Below are positions 7,398 to 16,818 of a DNA stretch of 64,000 bases, piece after piece. A program made the translations under genes and the position numbers. The DNA comes from Arthrobacter luteolus NBRC 107841 (GTDB lineage Bacteria; Actinomycetota; Actinomycetes; Actinomycetales; Micrococcaceae): NCBI RefSeq assembly GCF_001552075.1, contig NZ_BCQM01000001.1, forward strand, positions 558,001-622,000, read 5' to 3'. The notes under the pieces are model-generated. The model was not told where the DNA came from and made no database searches. It saw only the letters and a list, made by a program, of their open reading frames with translations. Within the stretch, counting starts at the first letter, position 1. Each line of letters opens with the position of its first letter.

Positions 7398-8582
7398 CTA
7401 CTTGCTGGTGTAGCGGGCGTGTTCCTCGTGGGCCCGGGCAACCTCTGAACGGATGTCCTCGATGTCCTTGACCTTGTCCCGGTATTTCTTGTCCATCTGT
7501 TCGATCTCCCGTTCCTCCTCGCAGAGAGCCGTGTAGATCCGCTCCCGCTCTGCGTCGTCCGAGGTGTAAGAGAGATCCAGGTAGGCGTTGGCGTGGCGGC
7601 GGGCATTGTTGACCGCGGTCTGGGCCTTGCCTGCCGGGCTCACCAGGGACGCGATGATGGTGACCACCAGGATGCCGACGATCACGCTGAGGGAAAGTCC
7701 GGTGCTGATTTCCACAACCTGGACGTGCTCGCCGTCGTTGATGAACCACAGGGTGTTCTCATGCAGGGCATGGAGGACCAGCTTCACGCCGATGAACGCG
7801 AGGATCGCGGCCAGGCCGATGGACAGGTAGATCAGGCGGTCCAGCAGCCCGTCGATCAGGAAGTAGAGCTGGCGCAGCCCCATCAGGGAGAAGGCCGTGG
7901 CCGTGAAGACGATGAAGGTGCTCTGCGTCAGGCCGAAGATTGCCGGAATCGAATCCAGCGCGAAGAGGATGTCGGTGCCGCCGATGGCTATCATCACCAG
8001 CAGCATCGGGGTCAGGACCTTCTTGCCGTTCTCAATGGTGAACAGCTTGTCGCCGTCGTAGTGGTCCGTGGTGGGCAGCACACGCTTGGCGATCCGGATG
8101 ATGAAGTTGTTGGCCTCGTCCTTCTCCCCCTCGGGCTTCAGCAGGTTCCCGGCGGTGATCAGCAGGATCAGGCCGAAGATGTAGAAGATCCAGGAGAAGG
8201 AGTTGATCAGGGCAGCGCCCAGGAAGATGAAGCCGGTCCGCGCGATCAGGGCGAAGACAATGCCGAAGAGCAGTACCTTCTGCTGGTCCTCACGCGGCAC
8301 CCGGAAGCTCGCCATGATGATCAGGAAGACAAAGAGGTTGTCCACCGAGAGGGCTTTTTCCGTGATGTAGCCCGCGAAGTACTCGGTGCCGGCAACGGGA
8401 CCGCCGAAGACCAGGACCAGGATGCCGAAGATGATTGCCAGGCCCACGTAGATGGCAGACCAGATGGCAGCCTCTTTGAGGGTGGGGATGTGCGCCTTGC
8501 GGATGTGGAAGAAATAATCGAAGGCCAGGAGGCCGAGGATGACGATGATCGTCACGCCCCAGACCAAAGGGGAAACCGTCAT
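7398..8582 (-). CDS. TerC-family membrane protein (probable Mn2+ exporter) with charged C-terminal tail
   Basis: 394-residue polytopic membrane protein. The TerC hallmarks are visible: ALSVDNLFVFLIIMASFRVP and GGTDILFALDSIPAIFGLT, whose acidic residues sit in membrane helices. Family members linked to yybP-ykoY riboswitches (MntP-like Alx/YkoY) export Mn2+, and a riboswitch of that type lies directly upstream, so Mn2+ export is the best guess despite the tellurium name. The ATG at 8582 was chosen over a longer frame because that would run into the riboswitch. Oddity: about 75 C-terminal residues (320-394) are strongly charged and heptad-like (CEEEREIEQMDKKYRDKV and onward), probably a cytoplasmic coiled coil. 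Confidence 0.9.
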   Translation of the reverse strand: MTVSPLVWGVTIIVILGLLAFDYFFHIRKAHIPTLKEAAIWSAIYVGLAIIFGILVLVFGGPVAGTEYFAGYITEKALSVDNLFVFLIIMASFRVPREDQQKVLLFGIVFALIARTGFIFLGAALINSFSWIFYIFGLILLITAGNLLKPEGEKDEANNFIIRIAKRVLPTTDHYDGDKLFTIENGKKVLTPMLLVMIAIGGTDILFALDSIPAIFGLTQSTFIVFTATAFSLMGLRQLYFLIDGLLDRLIYLSIGLAAILAFIGVKLVLHALHENTLWFINDGEHVQVVEISTGLSLSVIVGILVVTIIASLVSPAGKAQTAVNNARRHANAYLDLSYTSDDAERERIYTALCEEEREIEQMDKKYRDKVKDIEDIRSEVARAHEEHARYTSK

Positions 8583-8594
8583 GGAATCTCTGCT

Positions 8595-8718
8595 TTCGTA
8601 GGGTATGCCAAATGGGCGTAAGTCTCTCCGGCGGCCTCTGGCCACCCGCTGTCCCCGGCTGGGCATCGGTGCCCTACGTGTTGACGAACTACAGCGTGGA
8701 AGGATACTCCCCTACGAA
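8595..8718 (-). ncRNA. yybP-ykoY manganese riboswitch upstream of terC
   Basis: On the coding strand the leader contains AGGGGAGTA (8713-8705) and AGAGACTTACGCC (8627-8615), the two conserved loop sequences of the yybP-ykoY Mn2+ aptamer. They are enclosed by a perfect 9-bp closing stem, TTCGTAGGG at 8718-8710 pairing with CCCTACGAA at 8603-8595. The aptamer ends 12 nt before the terC ATG, so in this GC-rich host it probably controls ribosome access: the 3' arm of the closing stem abuts the start region. Family identity was judged from motif and fold, not a covariance search. Confidence 0.85.
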
Positions 8719-8764
8719 CGCACCACTCTACCCGATCCACCAGCGCACCCGGGCCCTGCACGGC

Positions 8765-9388
8765 TTAGGCTCCGGATTCGTTTCCGCTGCCCGGCTCCAG
8801 CAGCGCCAGGTCCGCCGGGGTGTCGATGTCACGTCCATCCAGCTCCGAGCCGCAGTCCACCAAGTCCACAAGACCGGGGTGCGCCGCCAGGAAGGCACGC
8901 GCACCGGCGTCGCCCAGGGCGGTGGCTGCGGCAGCACGGGCGAGTTGCGGAGCGAACAGCACCGGGTGCCCGCGGCGCAGTCCGCCGCCGGGCAGCCGGT
9001 AGCCGGCACAGGAAACGCGGGCCGGTGCCGCATGTGCGAGCATCCGGGCAACAGTCGTCGAGGTGAGGCCGGGCTGATCGGCCAGCGCCACCAGCACGGG
9101 TTCCTGCGGTGCCAGGCGCAGCGCTTCCGCCACGCCGGCCCGGAAAGAGGAACCCATCCCGGTTTCCCACTCAGGATTGGTGAGCGGGAGGGTGCCGGAG
9201 AGGTCCGCAGCAGACTTCACCCGGCGGGATTCGGCCCCCAGGACAACGATGACGCGCGAACAGCCGCCCTCCCGCAGGGCGGCGGCGAGGTGTTCAATCA
9301 GGGGACGGCCCTTGTAGGGCAGCAGCGCTTTGGGGCCAAGGCCCAGCCTGGCCCCGGCTCCCGCTGCCAGGAGGACGGCATTTACCAT
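8765..9388 (-). CDS. MobA/MocA-like nucleotidyltransferase
   Basis: 207 residues. N-terminal nucleotide-binding signature LAAGAGARLGLGPKALLPYKG, then GMGSSFRAG and ALADQPGLT, all typical of the NTP_transf_3 family that contains the molybdenum cofactor cytidylyl- and guanylyltransferases. The DQP motif is closer to MocA (CTP-using) than to MobA. No molybdoenzyme genes are visible nearby, so the substrate stays open. The start at 9388 (MVNAVLLAAG) lacks a ribosome site; an upstream extension is possible but carries no family similarity. Confidence 0.78.
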   Translation of the reverse strand: MVNAVLLAAGAGARLGLGPKALLPYKGRPLIEHLAAALREGGCSRVIVVLGAESRRVKSAADLSGTLPLTNPEWETGMGSSFRAGVAEALRLAPQEPVLVALADQPGLTSTTVARMLAHAAPARVSCAGYRLPGGGLRRGHPVLFAPQLARAAAATALGDAGARAFLAAHPGLVDLVDCGSELDGRDIDTPADLALLEPGSGNESGA

Positions 9389-9424
9389 GCAAGTGACAAA
9401 ATCACACCGGTGCGTTAACCACAA

Positions 9425-9454
9425 CCGCCGCACCCGGAGCATCCGGTGCGGCGG
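9425..9454. terminator. GC-rich hairpin after the DUF4193 gene
   Basis: CCGCCGCACC (9425-9434) pairs with GGTGCGGCGG (9445-9454). It lies 36 bp past the DUF4193 stop. There is no U-tract. Confidence 0.5.
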
Positions 9455-9490
9455 TGGTTGCCGGCGGCAGCCGGGGGCCGGGCAGAGGAC

Positions 9491-9790
9491 TCAGCCCTCG
9501 CAGTCCTTGCAGTACTTGGTGCCGTTTTTTTCCACGGCGAACTGGGACCGGTGGCGCACCAGGAAGCAGGAACCACAGGTGAATTCGTCTTCCTGGGCCG
9601 GGACCACCCGCACCAGCAGTTCTTCCCCGGAGAGGTCCGCACCCGGCAATTCGAATGCTTCGGCCGCTTCAGATTCGTCTACGTCCACAATCGCTGACTG
9701 TTTGTCAGTACGCCGGGCCTGGAGCTCCTCGATGGAAGCAGTTCCGGTGTCCTCTTCCGCTTTTCGCGGCGCGTCATAATCCGTAGCCAT
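9491..9790 (-). CDS. DUF4193 family protein
   Basis: Small acidic protein (99 residues) of a family conserved across Actinobacteria. The C-terminal third carries a likely zinc-binding pair of Cys motifs: CGSC near residue 72 and CKDC at 94-97, separated by LVRHRSQF. The N-terminal half is acidic and probably flexible. The architecture recalls small RNA-polymerase-associated proteins, but function is unknown to me. Single gene, followed by a hairpin. Confidence 0.85.
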   Translation of the reverse strand: MATDYDAPRKAEEDTGTASIEELQARRTDKQSAIVDVDESEAAEAFELPGADLSGEELLVRVVPAQEDEFTCGSCFLVRHRSQFAVEKNGTKYCKDCEG

Positions 9791-9919
9791 CTACAGGCTC
9801 ACTCTCCAATGTTGATCGGCGGTTCGATCCAGCTCCCCGATGGTAACCGCTCTGCCCGCAAGCACTGACCGGAAGACGCAACATGTGCGCAATATTGGGC
9901 AAAATAGCTCCGGGCATCC

Positions 9920-9951
9920 AGCTGCCCGCCGGACGGTTCCGGCGGGCAGCT
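9920..9951. terminator. Hairpin downstream of the YtxH-like gene
   Basis: Perfect 14-bp stem (9920-9933 with 9938-9951), 4-nt loop, located 41 bp after the minus-strand stop at 9992. No U-tract. Confidence 0.55.
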
Positions 9952-9991
9952 GCAAGTTCAGTTCAGGAGCCTCCGGCCCCGAGAGTTCCGC

Positions 9992-10366
9992 TTACGGGCG
10001 GCCGTCAGGCTGCGGCCGCGCAGGATCCATGGTGGTTCCGCCGCCGGAGGTGTGCGAGTGGTCAGCAGGGTTGGCGGTTCCGGCAACCGAGGAGGCACCG
10101 CCGCTGCTGTCCTTGCTGCCACCGGATGACATGCTGTCTTTCGCCTGCGAGGCGGCGTCTTTGGCAGATGCCGCGGCGTCCTTGGCGGCTTCCGTGACCT
10201 TGTCCTGAATGCCGGGCGCCTTCTGCTTGGCCCACTCAGTTCCCTGGTTTACGGTGTCCTGCACCTTGGGGTCATTCCACAGGGACTTGATCTTTTCCCG
10301 GCCTGCCTTGGAACCAACCAGGTATCCAACGCCGACGCCGGCCAGAAAAGCCATCTTCTTAACCAT
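9992..10366 (-). CDS. YtxH-like membrane-anchored small protein
   Basis: 124 residues. One N-terminal membrane segment (MAFLAGVGVGYLVGSKAGRE) with the glycine-zipper pattern of YtxH-domain proteins, then a long Ala/Lys/Asp-rich amphipathic region and a Ser/Gly-rich disordered tail. Such proteins are often general-stress proteins. The ATG at 10366 was preferred because an AGGAAC site lies just upstream; MRNT at 10378 is an alternative. It stands alone between convergent and divergent neighbours. Confidence 0.75.
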   Translation of the reverse strand: MVKKMAFLAGVGVGYLVGSKAGREKIKSLWNDPKVQDTVNQGTEWAKQKAPGIQDKVTEAAKDAAASAKDAASQAKDSMSSGGSKDSSGGASSVAGTANPADHSHTSGGGTTMDPARPQPDGRP

Positions 10367-10468
10367 GGTGTTCCTCATTCCCGCCCCGTCCGAGGCATCA
10401 TGATGTACCGTCGTCCCGGCGGCCATACAGCCACGGGGGAATTAAACAGCAACCTTACTACTTGATGG

Positions 10469-10879
10469 CTATCCGGGTACAACCAGCAGGCGGGAGCGGA
10501 TCAGGAAGCGTTTACCCTCCGGCGCTTCGAGGGAGAACCCGCTCCCCCGGCCGGTGACGACGTCGACAGTCAGGTGCGTGTGCTTCCAGTACGCAAACTG
10601 CTCCGCGGACATCCAGAACCCGATCCCTTCGCCGTCCAGCTCGAAGGTGCCCAGCAGTACGTCCGCCTCGGAGGTGATGAAGTCCCCCTCCGGATAGCAC
10701 ATGGGCGAAGAGCCGTCGCAGCAGCCGCCGGACTGGTGGAACATCAGCGCCCCGTGCTGCAGTCTCAGCGTCCGCAGCAGCTCCCGGGCCGCCGCCGTCA
10801 GCCCTACCCGGGAGGAGGTCTCCCCGGGCAGGGCCGGCGCGGCGTCCAGGACCGAAGCGGTTTCCTGGGAGCCGTCCAT
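10469..10879 (-). CDS. DUF779 domain protein
   Basis: 136 residues. Carries the DUF779 core HQSGGCCDGSSPMCYPEGDF, with three Cys that could hold a metal, and a FWMSAEQFAYWKHTHL segment. The family is typically found downstream of acetaldehyde/alcohol dehydrogenase genes, and here it overlaps the adh stop by one base (TGATG), so it is the third gene of exaC-adh-DUF779. Role in alcohol oxidation unproven; redox partner or metallochaperone are both open. Confidence 0.85.
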   Translation of the reverse strand: MDGSQETASVLDAAPALPGETSSRVGLTAAARELLRTLRLQHGALMFHQSGGCCDGSSPMCYPEGDFITSEADVLLGTFELDGEGIGFWMSAEQFAYWKHTHLTVDVVTGRGSGFSLEAPEGKRFLIRSRLLVVPG

Positions 10880-11898
10880 CAGTACTGCAGCACCACCCGT
10901 CCGTCGACCTTCCCGGCAGCAAGTTCGTCCAGCACGGTATTGATCTCGCTCAGTTCCCGGGTGCTCACCTTCGGATGGATCAGGCCCCGATCATAGAAAT
11001 CGATCGCTTCGGCCAGGTCCTGCCGGGTTCCGACGATTGAACCGCGGATGGTCAGGCCCTTGAGCACAATGTCGAAGATCGGTGCCGGGAAATCACCCGG
11101 CGGCAGTCCGTTGAACACGATGGTTCCGCCGCGGCGGGCCATCCCGATGGCCTGGCCGAAAGCGGACGGGTGAACGGCCGTCACCAGGACAGCGTGCGCG
11201 CCGCCGACCTGTTCCTGGATAGCCTGGACCGGGTCCTCGTTGGAGGCATTGACCACCACCTCCGCACCGAGTTCCCGGGCAAGCTGCAGTTTGTCTTCCG
11301 CAATGTCCACTGCCGCTACGCGCAGGCCCATGGCTTTGGCATACTGCACCGCCACATGGCCCAGTCCGCCGACCCCGGAAATCACCACCCACTGGCCCGG
11401 CCGGGCCTCACTCACCTTCAGCCCCTTGTAGACGGTGACCCCGGCACAGAGCACGGGGGCAATTTCCACGGGATCGGCCCCCTCGGGAATACGTGCTGCG
11501 AACTTTGCGTCCACCAGCATGTACTGGCCGAAGGACCCGTTGACGGTGTAGCCGCCGTTCTGCTGCTGCTCGCACAGGGTCTCCCATCCGGTGCGGCAGT
11601 ATTCACAGACGCCGCAGGCGGACCAGAGCCAGGCGTTGCCCACCATGTCGCCCACCTTGATGTCGGTGACACCCTCCCCCACGGAGACCACTTCGCCCAC
11701 CCCCTCATGGCCGGGAATGAACGGCGGTGACGGTTTGACCGGCCAATCGCCGTGGGCGGCGTGGAGGTCGGTGTGGCACACACCGGAGGTGACCAGCTTG
11801 GCCAGGACCTGTCCGGGGCCGGGGCTGGGGATTTCAATGTCCTGGACCTCAAGGGGATCACCGAGGCCGGTGACTACTGCTGCCTGCATGGATTCCAT
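10879..11898 (-). CDS. adhP: Zinc-dependent alcohol dehydrogenase
   Basis: 339-residue medium-chain NAD(P)-dependent alcohol dehydrogenase. Catalytic zinc ligands in SGVCHTDLHA and GHEGVGEVV; structural zinc Cys cluster in ACGVCEYCRTGWETLC; Rossmann motif GVGGLGHVAVQYAKAMG. Length and sequence resemble the ethanol-active AdhP/AdhA group. Lies 45 bp downstream of the aldehyde dehydrogenase gene and one base before DUF779, so ethanol to acetaldehyde to acetate oxidation is the likely joint task. Confidence 0.9.
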   Translation of the reverse strand: MESMQAAVVTGLGDPLEVQDIEIPSPGPGQVLAKLVTSGVCHTDLHAAHGDWPVKPSPPFIPGHEGVGEVVSVGEGVTDIKVGDMVGNAWLWSACGVCEYCRTGWETLCEQQQNGGYTVNGSFGQYMLVDAKFAARIPEGADPVEIAPVLCAGVTVYKGLKVSEARPGQWVVISGVGGLGHVAVQYAKAMGLRVAAVDIAEDKLQLARELGAEVVVNASNEDPVQAIQEQVGGAHAVLVTAVHPSAFGQAIGMARRGGTIVFNGLPPGDFPAPIFDIVLKGLTIRGSIVGTRQDLAEAIDFYDRGLIHPKVSTRELSEINTVLDELAAGKVDGRVVLQY

Positions 11899-11943
11899 CT
11901 CGTTCTCTCTCTTGACGGGCTAACGGTGTGGACGTGTGAAGGC

Positions 11944-13467
11944 TTAGAAGAAGCCCTGCTTGGATTCTGCGTAGCTGACCAGGAGGTTCTTGGTCTGCTG
12001 ATAGTGGTCCAGCATCATGGAGTGGTTCTCCCGCCCGATGCCGGAGGACTTGTAGCCGCCGAACGCCGAGTGTGCCGGGTAGGCGTGGTAGTTGTTCACC
12101 CACACCCGGCCCGCCTGGATATCCCGTCCGGCACGGTAGGCGGTGTTGCCGTCCCGGGACCAGACGCCGGCCCCCAGGCCGTAGAGGGTGTCGTTAGCTA
12201 TCGTGAGGGCCTCGCCGTAGTCGGAGAACCGTGTCACGGACACCACCGGGCCGAAGATCTCTTCCTGGAAGATGCGCATGTTGTTCGTACCTTCGAAGAC
12301 AGTCGGCTCAACGTAGTAGCCGCCGGCCAGGTCGCCGCCCAGGATGTTGCGCTGCCCGCCGGCCAGGACCTTCGCCCCTTCCTGCCCCGCGATGTCCATG
12401 TAGGAGAGGATTTTCTCCAGCTGATCATTGGAGGCCTGGGCACCAACCATGGTGTTGGTGTCCAGCGGATTGCCCTGGATCATCTGCCCGGTGCGGGCCA
12501 GGGCATCGGACATAAAGCTGTCGTAGATCGATTCCTGCACCAGGGCGCGGGACGGACAGGTGCAGACTTCGCCCTGGTTCAGCGCGAACATGTTGAAGCC
12601 TTCAAGCGCCTTGTCGTAGAACGCGTCATCACGCGCGGCGACGTCGGCGAAGAAGATATTCGGGCTTTTGCCGCCAAGTTCCAGCGTGACCGGGATGAGG
12701 TTCTGGCTGGCGTACTGCATGATCAGCCGGCCGGTGGTGGTCTCGCCGGTGAACGCGATCTTGCGGATCCGCTTCGACGAGGCCAGCGGTTTGCCGGCCT
12801 CCACACCGAACCCGTTGACGACGTTCAGCACACCGGCGGGAAGCAGATCGGCAATCAGTTCCATCAGCACCAGGATTGAGGCCGGTGTCTGTTCGGCCGG
12901 CTTGAGCACGACGGCGTTGCCGGCAGCGAGCGCCGGTGCCAGCTTCCAGGTCGCCATGAGGATCGGGAAGTTCCAGGGGATGATCTGGCCCACCACGCCG
13001 AGGGGCTCGTGGTAGTGGTAGGCGGTGGTGTTGTCGTCGAGCTGGGAGATGCTGCCTTCCTGCGCCCGGATGGCTCCGGCGAAGTAGCGGAAGTGGTCAA
13101 CTGCCAGGGGCATATCCGCGGCCAGGGTTTCCCGCACCGGCTTGCCGTTGTCCCAGGTTTCGGCCACGGCCAGCATTTCCAGGTTGTCCTCGATGCGGTC
13201 TGCGATGCGGTTCAGGATATTCGCCCGCTCTGCCACGGAGGTTTTGCCCCACGACGGGGCTGCCTTGTGGGCGGCGTCGAGGGCCAGATCGATATCCTCC
13301 GAGGTGCCGCGTGCCACCTCGCAGAAGATCTTGCCGGTCACGGGTGAAACGTTTTCGAAGTAGCCGCCCTTAACCGGGGCCACCCATTCTCCGCCGATCC
13401 AGTTTTCGTAGCGGGGCTTGAATGAGACGAGGGCATCGCTCTGCCCGGGCTGCGCGTATACGGTCAT
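11944..13467 (-). CDS. exaC: NAD-dependent (acet)aldehyde dehydrogenase, ExaC type
   Basis: 507-residue aldehyde dehydrogenase. Catalytic Cys in the [16 protein letters not shown] segment, preceded by the base/oxyanion motif [17 protein letters not shown]-binding region [12 protein letters not shown]. An AAGGAG ribosome site precedes the ATG at 13467; the frame upstream of that is not family-like. The exaC/adh/DUF779 set is a known ethanol and aldehyde oxidation unit, and the GAF regulator at 15.3-16.7 kb is the probable activator. First gene of its operon. Confidence 0.92.
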   Translation of the reverse strand: MTVYAQPGQSDALVSFKPRYENWIGGEWVAPVKGGYFENVSPVTGKIFCEVARGTSEDIDLALDAAHKAAPSWGKTSVAERANILNRIADRIEDNLEMLAVAETWDNGKPVRETLAADMPLAVDHFRYFAGAIRAQEGSISQLDDNTTAYHYHEPLGVVGQIIPWNFPILMATWKLAPALAAGNAVVLKPAEQTPASILVLMELIADLLPAGVLNVVNGFGVEAGKPLASSKRIRKIAFTGETTTGRLIMQYASQNLIPVTLELGGKSPNIFFADVAARDDAFYDKALEGFNMFALNQGEVCTCPSRALVQESIYDSFMSDALARTGQMIQGNPLDTNTMVGAQASNDQLEKILSYMDIAGQEGAKVLAGGQRNILGGDLAGGYYVEPTVFEGTNNMRIFQEEIFGPVVSVTRFSDYGEALTIANDTLYGLGAGVWSRDGNTAYRAGRDIQAGRVWVNNYHAYPAHSAFGGYKSSGIGRENHSMMLDHYQQTKNLLVSYAESKQGFF

Positions 13468-13608
13468 GACTAACTCGCTCCTTATCTTCGACGACGCCGG
13501 TGTCGTTTCGGTCGGTGCAGTGAACCGTACGCCTGCCCACGTTGCATCTACGTAGCAGCCCTCACACCCTGCCGCAGCGGTGTGGCATGACGGAGCCGGC
13601 AGGATTAT

Positions 13609-13625
13609 TGTTGCCAAAGGCAACA
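13609..13625. promoter_or_regulatory. Palindrome between exaC and the DHA2 transporter gene
   Basis: TGTTGCC-AAA-GGCAACA, perfect 7-bp arms, 51 bp before the transporter ATG and in the 209-bp divergent gap with exaC. A further CACACC/GGTGTG pair lies at 13563-13584. Candidate operator; regulator unknown, the nearby GAF protein being one option. Confidence 0.4.
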
Positions 13626-13676
13626 TCTCCGAACCGTCCGGATCTGCTCTCCGGACCCACCCCACAAGGACGGCAT

Positions 13677-15329
13677 ATGGCTTCCGATTACCGCGCCGGC
13701 CAGGACGCTCAGCTCCCCAGCCGCTATCTCCGCTACCGCTGGTGGGGCCTGCTGGCCATCAGCCTCGGCGTGGCCATGATCATCATGGACTCCACCATCG
13801 TCTCGGTAGCGGTGCCTTCGATCGTCGCCGACCTCGGTATCTCCAGCACCCAGATTCAGTGGGTGCAGGAGATCTACACCCTGCTCTTCGCCGCCCTGCT
13901 CCTGACCTGGGGTCGGATCGCGGACCGGGTGGGACGGCGGCGGGTGATGCTGATCGGCGTCGTACTGTTCGTGGCCGCCAGCGTGCTGTGTGCCCTGGCC
14001 GAATCCGGCGGCATGCTGATCTTTGGCCGGGCCGTCCAGGGCCTGGGCGGGTCCATGATCCTGCCGACAACACTGGCCCTGCTGAATGCGAACTTCCACG
14101 GCCGCGAGCGCGGAATTGCCTTCGCGGTCTGGGGATCGACCATCGGCGGCATGGCGGCTGTTGGCCCGCTGCTGGGCGGGTGGCTCACCGAAAACGCCAG
14201 CTGGCGCTGGGCGTTCGGCATCAACGTCCCGGTGGGGCTGCTGATCGTGGCGGGCCTGCTGCTCTTCGTCGCGGAGTCCTCGGAGACCGTGACCGGTGCC
14301 GCGCAGCGCCTGGACCTCGGCGGTGCCGCCCTGTCCATTCTTGGTTTCGGCGCGCTGGTCTTCGGTCTGATCGAAGGGCGCACCTACGGCTGGTGGAACG
14401 CCTCGGCTGAGGCCCCCTTCCAGGTGGGCAGCCTTTCCCCGGTCCCGCTGGCGTTCCTGGTCTCCGCTGTGGCCCTGGTGTCCTTTGTGCTGTTGCAGCG
14501 CTCACGGACAGCCGCCGGCAAGGGCGTGATCCTGGACCTGTCCCTGTTCCGCATTCCGTCCTTCGCCAACGGCAACGTCACGGCCCTGATTGTCAGCTTC
14601 GGTGAATTCGGATTAATCCTCTCCCTGCCGCTGTGGTTCCAGAATGTGCTGGGCTTCAGCGCGTTTGAAGCCGGGCTGGCGCTGCTGCCGCTGGCGGCCG
14701 GATCTTTCTTCGCCAGCGGCGGAGTTGCCGCCCTGGCCAGGAAGTTCAGCCCTATCTTTGTGGTTCGGATGGGGCTCGGGCTGGAAATCATCAGTATCGC
14801 GGCCCTGGCCCTGCTGATCCGGCCGGACAGCACGGCCTGGCTGACTTCCCCGATCCTGCTGGTGTACGGCATGGGCGTGGGACTGGCCACTGCCCAGCTC
14901 ACCTCTGTGGTCCTGGCAGATGTTCCCCTCGCGAAGAGCGGCCAGGGCTCAGCCACCCAGAGCACTGCCCGCCAGACCGGATCCGCACTGGGCATCGCGG
15001 TCCTGGGGACCGCCTTCTTCACCACGCTTCGCACCGGAACCGAAAACGGGGTGGCCGATTCCCTCGCCGGAGCACCGCAGCTGAGCGGCGCGCTGGAATC
15101 GGTCAATGCCACCTCCGGCGGCAGCATCCCGGCCCTGGCTGCCGATCCGCAGACCGCGTTCATCGCTGACGCTGCCCGGGAAGCAATGACCAGCGGGGCT
15201 GCCCTGGCTGGATGGATTGCGGCCGCTGCCCTGCTGATCGGTTTCCTGACCAGCCTGCGCATTAAACCGTCCGTCGGACCGCAGGCCGACGAGCCCGCGG
15301 ACACCCGGACCCCGGCACCGAAGGCCTAA
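13677..15329 (+). CDS. DHA2-family (EmrB/QacA) MFS drug transporter
   Basis: 550 residues, about 14 membrane helices, the DHA2 layout. Motif D1/C-type sequence [16 protein letters not shown] in helix 1, motif [14 protein letters not shown] after helix 2, motif C-like [18 protein letters not shown] in helix 5. Proton-driven efflux of cationic or hydrophobic compounds is expected. The ATG at 13677 follows an AAGGA site; the upstream part of the frame is non-coding. It is divergent from exaC and ends 4 bp into the convergent regulator gene. Confidence 0.88.
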   Translation: MASDYRAGQDAQLPSRYLRYRWWGLLAISLGVAMIIMDSTIVSVAVPSIVADLGISSTQIQWVQEIYTLLFAALLLTWGRIADRVGRRRVMLIGVVLFVAASVLCALAESGGMLIFGRAVQGLGGSMILPTTLALLNANFHGRERGIAFAVWGSTIGGMAAVGPLLGGWLTENASWRWAFGINVPVGLLIVAGLLLFVAESSETVTGAAQRLDLGGAALSILGFGALVFGLIEGRTYGWWNASAEAPFQVGSLSPVPLAFLVSAVALVSFVLLQRSRTAAGKGVILDLSLFRIPSFANGNVTALIVSFGEFGLILSLPLWFQNVLGFSAFEAGLALLPLAAGSFFASGGVAALARKFSPIFVVRMGLGLEIISIAALALLIRPDSTAWLTSPILLVYGMGVGLATAQLTSVVLADVPLAKSGQGSATQSTARQTGSALGIAVLGTAFFTTLRTGTENGVADSLAGAPQLSGALESVNATSGGSIPALAADPQTAFIADAAREAMTSGAALAGWIAAAALLIGFLTSLRIKPSVGPQADEPADTRTPAPKA

Positions 15330-16654
15330 GCCAGGTCCTGCTCAATCCGCTGCAGTCCCGCCACGACGCCCGCCCGGCGGGGTGAGCGGGCCGGCAGCAG
15401 CTGCAGGGCCAGGCGCCACGCCTCGGCGTCGTCCGCTGCTTCCGGCAGGCGAAGGTACTGGAGCAGCGGGTCGATGCCCGCATCTGCGAGCACCGCTTCC
15501 CGCAGCACCGAACTGAGGCTGCGCCGCAGCTCCGTGATCCCGGGTGCCTGGGAGTGGGGCAGGACTTCCCCGCGGTAAATGTTCAGGGCGAGCCGGTGGG
15601 CTCCCCGTTCCAGGCAGGAGCGGACCTGGCCGGCGTCGACCACCAGTTCCCGGGGCAGCCGGTACGGGCGGGAAGCCGGCACCATATCGGTGCCGGCCGG
15701 AGTTTCCCGGGCCAGCAGCTTGCGCAGCCGCAGCATCTCGGCGCGGACTGTGCCCACGGAGGACTGTTCCGGATAGGCCAGGACTGCCAGTTCCTCAGCC
15801 GTCAGTCCACGCGGGTGCAGCGCCAGCAGCGCCATCAGTTCAGAGTGCCGCGGGCTCAGGTGCAGGCGGGTACCACCTACGCACAGGACGGCGGAATCCG
15901 CGCCCAGGATCTGCAGGCTGTCCTGGTAGAGGCTGGGACGAGGCTTGGATACCGGGCTCCGCGTCCGGCGGGGAGCCCGGAACTGGAGGCGTTCAACGTG
16001 CAGCTGGGCCTGGGCCGCCGCGACCGTTGCCTGTACCAGCGCCAGCGTGTGCACGGCAACGGCCTCTTCCTTACCCGTGATGTCCACAACGCCCAGGACG
16101 GCGCCTGAATCCGGGTCATGGACGGGTACGGCGGTGCAGGACCAGGGATGCACCTGGACACTGAAATGCTCCGCGCCGGCAATCTGCACGCTCCGCCCGG
16201 TCACCAGGGCCGTGCCCGGGGCGCTGGTGCCGATGGAGTTCTCTGACCAGTCCGCCCCCGGCAGGAACATCATGCCCTCTGCCCGGCGGCGCAGCTCCGG
16301 ATCCCCGTCGACCCAAAGCAGCCGCCCCAGCTGATCCCCGACGGCCACCAGGAGACCGCTTTCCCTTCCGGGCTCCACCAGCAGGCGCTGGATGACGGGC
16401 ATGATCGAGGCCAGGGGGTGGGAGGCACGGTAGGCCTGGAGGTCGTCGTCGCCAAATACCAGGGCGGGCTGGGCGTCGTCGGGATTGGGATGATGCTGCA
16501 GGGAACGCTGCCACGACTCTTTGACGCCGGGACGAAGGGTATCCAGGACTTCACCCTGCGTCCGCATGCTCTCATGCGCCCGCCACGCCTCCTGCTGGAG
16601 GAACTCCGCCGTCCGGGGCCCACGCTCCCGCACACCACTTCGACTGTGCTGCAC
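15326..16654 (-). CDS. GAF-domain transcriptional regulator with C-terminal winged helix
   Basis: About 442 residues from a GTG at 16654; a GTG at 16633 is also possible and no strong ribosome site decides. The N-terminal half is AcoR-like: RPGVKESWQRSL, then a GAF domain with WSENSIGTSAPGTAL and GVVDITGKEE. There is no AAA+ sigma-54 domain; instead the C-terminus has a winged-helix segment LHLSPRHSELMALLALHPRGL and KLLA. Proteins of this build adjoin exaC/adh genes in Arthrobacter relatives, so regulation of the aldehyde operon is likely. Its stop overlaps the transporter stop. Confidence 0.82.
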   Translation of the reverse strand: MQHSRSGVRERGPRTAEFLQQEAWRAHESMRTQGEVLDTLRPGVKESWQRSLQHHPNPDDAQPALVFGDDDLQAYRASHPLASIMPVIQRLLVEPGRESGLLVAVGDQLGRLLWVDGDPELRRRAEGMMFLPGADWSENSIGTSAPGTALVTGRSVQIAGAEHFSVQVHPWSCTAVPVHDPDSGAVLGVVDITGKEEAVAVHTLALVQATVAAAQAQLHVERLQFRAPRRTRSPVSKPRPSLYQDSLQILGADSAVLCVGGTRLHLSPRHSELMALLALHPRGLTAEELAVLAYPEQSSVGTVRAEMLRLRKLLARETPAGTDMVPASRPYRLPRELVVDAGQVRSCLERGAHRLALNIYRGEVLPHSQAPGITELRRSLSSVLREAVLADAGIDPLLQYLRLPEAADDAEAWRLALQLLPARSPRRAGVVAGLQRIEQDLA

Positions 16655-16735
16655 CGTCCAACCTATCCGCGCTGATAAGGAGACCGCTTGCGCCGGAAAC
16701 CCCTCACACACCCGCGGGCACGCTTCCGGTGTTCC

Positions 16736-16754
16736 GGGCAGCCTGAGGCTGCCC
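16736..16754. promoter_or_regulatory. Perfect palindrome upstream of the GAF regulator
   Basis: GGGCAGCC-TGA-GGCTGCCC, 8-bp arms and 3-bp centre, 82 bp before the regulator GTG. No U-tract on either side, so an operator is as likely as an RNA hairpin. Confidence 0.4.
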
Positions 16755-16818
16755 GTCCATGGTGACACGTGAAACCCTCAGGTTCCAGAGCAAATCCCTG
16801 GGGTTCCGTTCGGGGTTC

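Noticed and set aside
9871-10208. Plus-strand frames opposite the YtxH-like gene
   Set aside because: The minus-strand frame has a membrane segment and ribosome site; the plus frames have neither.
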